Assembly: GCA_035526435.1 (NCBI GenBank)
Contig: DATLCI010000016.1
Location: 1-18,952 of the forward strand
From: DATLCI01 sp035526435
GTDB lineage: Bacteria > Acidobacteriota > Terriglobia > Terriglobales > Acidobacteriaceae
DNA length: 18,952 nt
Reading direction: 5' to 3'
Shown in pieces: positions 14,223-18,952 of the stretch. The position numbers were made by a program, and so were the translations under genes. The first letter of the stretch is position 1, and every line of letters starts with the position of its first letter. Under the pieces are notes generated by a model. It saw only the letters and a program-made list of their open reading frames with translations. It had not been told where the DNA came from and did not search any database.

Positions 14223-15146
14223 ATGAACTGCGAATGGGTTAAGACCAATAGCGCGCTCTACGTCTACGACGAGTTGGCCGACGACGCGCGCCATGAGCTC
14301 GAGATGCACATGAATAAGTGTGCTTCGTGCAAGGCCGAAGTAGCGGCCATGCAGCAGCTCAAGGCCGATCTTTATGAACCGCTGCCTGAGGTGTCGCCGA
14401 ATTTGTTGACGGCCTCCCGCATGCGTCTGCAGGAAGCCTTGGAGGGTACTGAGCAGGCGCGCGGCCTCTCCCGCTGGACGCTCGACCTGGCCGGATGGAT
14501 GCGCCAAGTCCGCTTCCAGCCTGCGTTAGCGGTTGTGCTGGTGATGGTCGGCTTTGCCGGCGGCGCCCTGACTTCGTTTGTAAAGAACCCCCGTCCCGCG
14601 GGTTCAGGCGCTCCGGAAGTTCAATCGGACCAGGCCCAGATCTCGTCCATCCGCGGCATTACCCAGACTCCCGGTTCGAACAACGTTCAGATCAAGTATG
14701 ACCAAGTGATCCCGGCTGAAGCCCAGGGTTCACTCGACGATCCCCGCATCCAGCAGCTTTTGCTGTACGCGGCGCGCAGCAATTACAACTCCGGCGTGCG
14801 GCTCGATTCCATCGACATGCTCACGCAGCGGCCGCAGGATGACCATATCCGTGAAGCGCTTATCTTCGCGCTGCGCTATGACAAGAACCCCGGCGTGCGC
14901 CTGAAGGCTTTGGCCGGACTTAAAGATTTCGTGAAGGATGATGTCCGCGTTCGTGACGCCGTACTCGAAGCGTTGTTGCGCGACTCCAATTCCGGTATTC
15001 GCAGTGAGGCCATCCGCGCGCTGCGTCCCGCGACCGCCGATAGCAGTGTGCGGGCAACGTTGCGCGCGCTGGCTGAACAAGACAGCAATCCCTATATCCG
15101 GACTGAGTCCCGCCGGGTACTGGCTTCACTGCCCGAGATCGATTAA
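14223..15146 (+). CDS. Membrane anti-sigma factor: zinc-finger domain plus extracytoplasmic HEAT repeats
   Basis: The protein has 307 residues. Residues 1-45 carry the zinc anti-sigma (ZAS) signature: C3, then H29-x3-C33-x2-C36. This is the domain that holds ECF sigma factors inactive in the cytoplasm. One membrane segment follows at about 99-120. Residues about 172-305 are a series of HEAT-like units with recurring motifs: NSGVRLDSIDMLTQ, NPGVRLKALAGLKDF, NSGIRSEAIRALRP and NPYIRTESRRVLASL. With one membrane crossing and the ZAS domain inside, the HEAT part would be outside the cytoplasm. HEAT repeats bind proteins, so it could act as a sensor or docking surface. The ATG at 14223 follows AAGGA by about 11 nt and immediately precedes the ZAS motif. 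Domain calls come from sequence patterns; the sensor role is inferred. Confidence 0.9.
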   Translation: MNCEWVKTNSALYVYDELADDARHELEMHMNKCASCKAEVAAMQQLKADLYEPLPEVSPNLLTASRMRLQEALEGTEQARGLSRWTLDLAGWMRQVRFQPALAVVLVMVGFAGGALTSFVKNPRPAGSGAPEVQSDQAQISSIRGITQTPGSNNVQIKYDQVIPAEAQGSLDDPRIQQLLLYAARSNYNSGVRLDSIDMLTQRPQDDHIREALIFALRYDKNPGVRLKALAGLKDFVKDDVRVRDAVLEALLRDSNSGIRSEAIRALRPATADSSVRATLRALAEQDSNPYIRTESRRVLASLPEID

Positions 15147-15192
15147 CTGGTTGCCGAGTGAAAGAACATAGAAAAGACAAGGAAGCAAGCAT

Positions 15193-16401
15193 TTGAAGAA
15201 ACAGATCCAACTCGTGCTGACCGCCGTGCTGGCAATCTTGGCTGGGATCAGCACCCTGGCAGCCCAGGAAAAAGACGTTCGCACCTACCGCGACGGCGCC
15301 AACTGGGTGCAGGAAACCACGGGCACCATTCCTTCCGGGCGCCTGCTAAAGCTCTATTCCGCTTTAGGCTCGGTTGAAGTCCGGGGACAGGCCGGTGGCA
15401 ACACCGTGACTTACAAAGTTAAGAAAGTAGTGCACCGTTCCACGGAAGAGGAGGCCAAGCGGGAGTGGGCGGCGTTCACTGTGGGTGGGGGACGCAAAGG
15501 CGAATGGGCGGTAGTCTCCGGCGAGTGGGTGGGAGCCCGTCCACGGCGGAGCCGCATGAATGTTGAATACGTTCTCACCGTGCCAAGGGAAACCGACATC
15601 GTGAAACTGGAAACGCTTGGCGGTTCAGTCGGCGTCTATTCGGTCCGCGGCAAAGTCTATGCCCAGACCGCAGGAGGCAGCATCTCCTCCGACGACATCG
15701 GCGAATACCTTGGGGCCAACACGCTCGGCGGCAGCATCGATGTTGGCAAGGTGATGGGTGAAGTCAATCTCAACACCGCCGGCGGCAGCATTAATATCGG
15801 AAATGTCGGTGGCAAGATCAGCGCGGTGACCTCCGGCGGCAGTGTGCAAGTCCTGCGCGGAGGCCAGAGCGTGAAGGTCGAGACCGCCGGTGGCAGCATC
15901 AACGTCAAAGAATGTGGCGACCTCTGGGCGACCACTGCCGGTGGGACCATTGACATTGGCGACGTCAATGGTTGGGCCAAGCTCGAGACCGCGGGTGGCG
16001 GTATTCGCCTGAACTCCGCCAAAGGCGCCGTTCAAGCCAATACCGCGGGTGGCGGTATCAAGCTCGCGCGGCTCACCAGCGGCGTGCAGGCGGAGACTGC
16101 GAACGGCGGCATTGAGGCGGAGTTCATCGCTTCGCGCATCACGGAGTCGCATCTCGCCACCACCGCGGGTGACATTATCGTTTACCTTCCGTCTGATATA
16201 GCAGTCACGATCCGGGCTGCCATTGAAGTCGCGAATGGGCACAAGATCTACAGCGACTTCCCCGGGCTCAAGATCGTGAGTGAAGGCGGCACCTACGGTC
16301 CGCGCCAGGTTTTTGGGGAAGGCAGCCTCAACGGCGGCGGGCCCATCATGAAGGTTCATACATCCAACGGCAATATTTATTTCCGCAAGGCGAAGAAGTA
16401 A
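15193..16401 (+). CDS. Secreted DUF4097-like beta-solenoid repeat protein
   Basis: The protein has 402 residues with a signal peptide (1-24, cut near LAA|QE). The start codon is TTG, supported by AAGGA (15179-15183) 9 nt upstream and by the signal peptide beginning there. From about residue 138 to 325 there are ten or more repeats of about 18 residues built on a (V/L/A)-x-T-A-G-G-S-I core, for example LNTAGGSINI, VETAGGSINV and LETAGGGIRL. A last copy (VHTSNGNIYF) ends the protein. This matches the DUF4097 / putative adhesin family, which is predicted to form a right-handed beta-helix. Function is not established; members are often next to sigma/anti-sigma genes. It lies 46 nt after the anti-sigma gene and 13 nt before the PDZ gene. 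Confidence 0.85.
   Translation: MKKQIQLVLTAVLAILAGISTLAAQEKDVRTYRDGANWVQETTGTIPSGRLLKLYSALGSVEVRGQAGGNTVTYKVKKVVHRSTEEEAKREWAAFTVGGGRKGEWAVVSGEWVGARPRRSRMNVEYVLTVPRETDIVKLETLGGSVGVYSVRGKVYAQTAGGSISSDDIGEYLGANTLGGSIDVGKVMGEVNLNTAGGSINIGNVGGKISAVTSGGSVQVLRGGQSVKVETAGGSINVKECGDLWATTAGGTIDIGDVNGWAKLETAGGGIRLNSAKGAVQANTAGGGIKLARLTSGVQAETANGGIEAEFIASRITESHLATTAGDIIVYLPSDIAVTIRAAIEVANGHKIYSDFPGLKIVSEGGTYGPRQVFGEGSLNGGGPIMKVHTSNGNIYFRKAKK
15604..16170 (+). repeat. Tandem repeat region encoding about 18-residue solenoid coils
   Basis: Imperfect in-frame units of about 54-57 bp recur through the DUF4097-like gene, each holding an ACCGC(C/G)GG(C/T)GGC-type core that encodes T-A-G-G-S/G. DNA identity between units is partial, so these are diverged coding repeats, not a recent DNA expansion. 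Confidence 0.8.
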
Positions 16402-16414
16402 CAGGAGAAGGACA

Positions 16415-17590
16415 ATGAAACGATTCACTATGGCGACAATGGCACTGCTGGCATTGTCCGCGACCTCATTCGCAGACACGCAAACCGGTGAACAGACGCC
16501 CGCCCCGCCGGCGCGTCCGAAAGTCGCGCCTCGCCCCAGTGCTGCGCCTTCTGCCCGCGCTTTTGCCATGGCTTACAGCAGCAAGGGCTCTTATCTCGGC
16601 GTGGACATCAGTGAAGTCACCGCGGACCGGGTAGCCTCGCTTAAGTTGAAAGAAGAGCGCGGCGTTGAAATCACCATGGTGGATCGCGACGCGCCTGCCG
16701 GCAAAGCCGGTTTGAAAGAACACGACGTCATCCTCGAGCTCAACGGCACTCGCATCGAAGGCGAAGAGCAATTGCGCCGCATGCTGCGCGAGACTCCCGC
16801 CGGCCGCAAGATCACTCTAGGCATCAGCCGTGATGGTCAACCCATGCAGGTGGAAGCCACCCTGGCTGCGCGCGAGAACACTATGCGTGGTTCCATCCCT
16901 CGCGTCTTCAAGATGGAAAACCCTGAGATCGTGATTCCCGCGATGCCGGACATCCAGATCCCTCAGTTCGAGGTGATGGTGCGTTCATATTCCCGCAGCA
17001 CCGGCATGATGGTCGATAATCTGACCCCGCAGTTGGGCGAGTTCTTCGGCGTCAAATCCGGACAGGGAGTGCTGGTCCGCTCGGTCGAGAAAGGCAGCGC
17101 CGCTGAAACCGCGGGTCTCAAGGCCGGTGACGTGATCGTAAAAGTCGACAACGAAGAGATTGACGACCGCAATGACTGGAACCGGGTCATGCGTAAAAAA
17201 GGTGGCAAAGTCTCCTTCGGCATCGTCCGCGACAAACGCGAACAGACCCTGACGGTGACTTTGCCGGAAGTGAAGTCATCGCAGGAAGGCAAGTTCTTTG
17301 AGTTCGATGCCGGCGATGACTTTGAATATCTGCCCCGGGCCTCCGACTTTGAGCAACTGGAAAAGACTATGAAGTGGCTGCGCCAACTGGATGTCGATCG
17401 TGGGGTAGACCGCCGGGTCCGGGTTCAGAAGACGAAAGCCGAACAATACCAGCGGCTGGAGGAAAAAATGACGGCGGTGCGTGAAAGACTGGACAAAAGT
17501 TTGAAGCAGCAACAGGATAAATTGCAGAAGGATCAGGAAAAGATCCAGTTGAAGTTGGTAAAAAAGCTCCGCTCCTCCGAACTTATCTAG
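16415..17590 (+). CDS. Secreted two-PDZ-domain protein with C-terminal coiled coil, no protease domain
   Basis: The protein has 391 residues with a signal peptide (1-20, cut near SFA|DT) and a Pro/Ala-rich linker (about 28-48). PDZ domain 1 lies at about 58-150 (YLGVDISEV ... DAPAGKAGLKEHDVILELNGTRI). PDZ domain 2 lies at about 195-285 (GVLVRSVEKGSAAETAGLKAGDVIVKVDNEEI). Residues about 339-386 are a Lys/Gln/Glu-rich heptad-like helix. The PDZ domains look like those of HtrA/DegP proteins, but there is no trypsin-like His-Asp-Ser domain, so it should bind and not cut. AGGAGAAGGA sits just upstream of the ATG, 13 nt after the solenoid gene. As last gene of the sigma operon it may sense or scaffold misfolded envelope proteins, which is an inference. 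Confidence 0.88.
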   Translation: MKRFTMATMALLALSATSFADTQTGEQTPAPPARPKVAPRPSAAPSARAFAMAYSSKGSYLGVDISEVTADRVASLKLKEERGVEITMVDRDAPAGKAGLKEHDVILELNGTRIEGEEQLRRMLRETPAGRKITLGISRDGQPMQVEATLAARENTMRGSIPRVFKMENPEIVIPAMPDIQIPQFEVMVRSYSRSTGMMVDNLTPQLGEFFGVKSGQGVLVRSVEKGSAAETAGLKAGDVIVKVDNEEIDDRNDWNRVMRKKGGKVSFGIVRDKREQTLTVTLPEVKSSQEGKFFEFDAGDDFEYLPRASDFEQLEKTMKWLRQLDVDRGVDRRVRVQKTKAEQYQRLEEKMTAVRERLDKSLKQQQDKLQKDQEKIQLKLVKKLRSSELI

Positions 17591-17613
17591 CAGATCGTTT
17601 CACCTGGATCGTC

Positions 17614-17637
17614 AGCAGCCTTCGGGCTGCTTTTTTA
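17614..17637 (+). terminator. Rho-independent terminator after the PDZ gene
   Basis: A perfect 7-bp stem, AGCAGCC (17614-17620) with GGCTGCT (17625-17631), has a TTCG tetraloop and runs into a T tract (17631-17636). It begins 24 nt after the PDZ stop codon and closes the sigma-factor operon. The loop context C(UUCG)G is the same as in the terminator at 3868. Confidence 0.93.
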
Positions 17638-17706
17638 TTGCTGCGGCATTCCGCCACGCCGCACCTCTTTCGGGTAAAGGATGAAGACTGCAGATTGGCT
17701 ACTGCC

Positions 17707-18952
17707 TTACTCCCGCCACCGTTTAAAGATCAGCGAACCATTGGTCCCGCCAAAGCCGAAGCTGTTAGACAGTGCATACTCGAGTCCTTCAACTTTTCGC
17801 GCGGTATTTGGCACGTAATCCAAGTTGCATTCCGGATCCTGTTCCAGGATGTTCGCTGTCGGCGGCAGCACCTGGTCGCACAGCGCCATAATGGTGATGC
17901 CCGCTTCGAGGCCGCCGGCGCCGCCCAATAAATGTCCGGTCATCGACTTGGTGGAGCTTACATGCAGCTTTTTGCTGGTCGCATGTTCGCCAAAGGCCCG
18001 TTTGATCGCCTTCGTCTCCAGCACATCGCCCAGCGGGGTTGAAGTGCCGTGGGCATTCACGTAGCCGATCTGTTCCGGCTTCACCCCGGCGTCCTTCATG
18101 GCATTCATCATCACCCTATAGCCGCCTTCGCCTTCTTCGGCTGGCTGCGTGATGTGATACGCATCCGCGCTCATGCCATAGCCAACGATCTCGGCATAGA
18201 TTTTCGCGCCGCGTTTCTTCGCGTGTTCCAGCTCTTCCAAGATCAGGATGCCGGCGCCTTCGCCGATCACGAAACCATCGCGGTCCTTGTCCCACGGGCG
18301 GCTCGCAGTCTTGGGATCATCATTTCGCGTCGATAGCGCCCGCATCGCCGCAAATCCGCCCACGCCCATTGGCGTAATGGCAGCTTCGGTGCCGCCTGCG
18401 ATCATTACATCCGCATCATCGCGTTCAATGATCTTATAAGCATCGCCAATCGCATGTGCGCTCGTGGTGCACGCCGTGCAAGTCGCTTCGTTGGGCCCTT
18501 TGGCGTTGTAGCGGATGCTGACGTGGCCGGCGGCCAGGTTTACGATGGAGGCGGGAATAAAAAAGGGAGAGATCTTGCGTGGACCGCCCTGCATCAGGTT
18601 GGTGTGTTCGCGCTCGATCACGTCAAACCCGCCAATACCGCTGCCAATATGCACGCCGACGCGCGTGGCGATGTCGTCAGTGACCTGCAGGCCGCACATC
18701 TTCATCGCTTCATCGGTAGCGGCGAGCGCCAGATGGATGAAGCGGCCCATCTTCTTTATTTCTTTTTTCTCGATGAACTGCAGCGGGTCGAAGTTCTTCA
18801 CTTCCGCCGCGATGGTGCAGGCAAAGCCGGTGGTGTCGAAATGAGTGATGGGGGCCACGCCGCTCTTGCCCGCCAGCAGCGCTGCCCAGGTGTCCGGAAC
18901 GTTGTTCCCGACGCCGCACATCAGGCCCAGGCCGGTCACGACCACGCGCCGG
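17707..18952 (-). CDS. fabF: 3-oxoacyl-[acyl-carrier-protein] synthase II (KAS II), missing first codons
   Basis: FabF condenses malonyl-ACP with acyl-ACP in fatty-acid elongation. About 414 codons are present and the frame stays open to the window edge, where it reads RRVVVTGLGLMCGVG. FabF normally begins one to a few residues before this RRVVVTG, so the true start lies just outside. All three catalytic residues are visible: the Cys in TCTACTTSAHAIGDA, the His in VNAHGTSTPLGD and the His in STKSMTGHLLGGAGG. The end NSFGFGGTNGSLIFKRW is also typical. Length and sequence look normal. It is transcribed toward the PDZ gene, with 116 nt between the two stop codons; acpP often lies upstream of fabF but is outside the window. 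No clear terminator for the minus strand was found. Confidence 0.96.
   Translation of the reverse strand, partial: RRVVVTGLGLMCGVGNNVPDTWAALLAGKSGVAPITHFDTTGFACTIAAEVKNFDPLQFIEKKEIKKMGRFIHLALAATDEAMKMCGLQVTDDIATRVGVHIGSGIGGFDVIEREHTNLMQGGPRKISPFFIPASIVNLAAGHVSIRYNAKGPNEATCTACTTSAHAIGDAYKIIERDDADVMIAGGTEAAITPMGVGGFAAMRALSTRNDDPKTASRPWDKDRDGFVIGEGAGILILEELEHAKKRGAKIYAEIVGYGMSADAYHITQPAEEGEGGYRVMMNAMKDAGVKPEQIGYVNAHGTSTPLGDVLETKAIKRAFGEHATSKKLHVSSTKSMTGHLLGGAGGLEAGITIMALCDQVLPPTANILEQDPECNLDYVPNTARKVEGLEYALSNSFGFGGTNGSLIFKRWRE

Noticed and set aside
15604..16170. Repeats in the solenoid gene as a CRISPR array or satellite DNA
   Set aside because: The repeats are in frame, diverged, continuous with coding sequence and without unique spacers. 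They are protein repeats.
17642..17663. TGCGGC...GCCGCA hairpin in the gap between the PDZ gene and fabF, as a fabF terminator
   Set aside because: On the minus strand it is followed by GCAATAAAA and no T tract, so it does not meet the terminator pattern.
17638..17931. Open frame of 97 codons on the plus strand after the PDZ gene
   Set aside because: It begins inside the terminator region, overlaps the 3' end of fabF, and has no ribosome-binding site or recognisable domain.

Overview
The window looks like a chromosomal segment of an Acidobacteriota member, probably of the Terriglobia (Koribacter/Terriglobus-like) group. This is inferred from moderately high G+C, a large Oar-like TonB-dependent receptor with an N-terminal carboxypeptidase-regulatory domain, the order ispE / tRNA-Gln / prs / rplY / pth / rpsF / rpsR / rplI, and an ECF sigma factor of a type I associate with that phylum. 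No database search was run, so the placement is an inference. No phage, insertion sequence, CRISPR array or rRNA was seen.

Layout. (1) Positions 1-7334 hold envelope and peptidoglycan-related genes: the cut-off start of a minus-strand serine hydrolase, an Oar-like outer-membrane receptor ending in a strong terminator, then a two-gene operon. The first operon gene fuses an AmiE/YbbE-type serine hydrolase to a NamZ/YbbC-type (DUF1343) exo-N-acetylmuramidase; the second encodes a secreted class A beta-lactamase-like hydrolase. (2) Positions 7335-7750 hold an unlisted 59-codon zinc-ribbon gene behind a structured leader and followed by a terminator. (3) Positions 7752-12871 are housekeeping: ispE, tRNA-Gln(TTG), prs, rplY, pth, rpsF, rpsR and rplI, closed by a hairpin. 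Prs, L25, S6 and S18 all carry low-complexity tails or extensions. (4) Positions 12877-13296 (minus) encode a small protein resembling YflT general-stress domains. (5) Positions 13426-17637 form a tidy four-gene plus-strand unit with a TATAAT box in front and a UUCG-loop terminator behind: ECF sigma factor, membrane anti-sigma factor with an extracytoplasmic HEAT-repeat domain, a secreted DUF4097-like beta-solenoid of about 18-residue repeats, and a secreted two-PDZ protein with a C-terminal coiled coil and no protease domain. (6) The right edge is fabF on the minus strand, missing only its first few codons.

The two most interesting systems are the sigma/anti-sigma/solenoid/PDZ unit, which reads like a cell-envelope sensing module with an unusual sensor domain, and the AmiE-NamZ fusion locus, which suggests muropeptide salvage or peptidoglycan scavenging outside the cytoplasm. 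Both functions are inferred from domain content and gene order.
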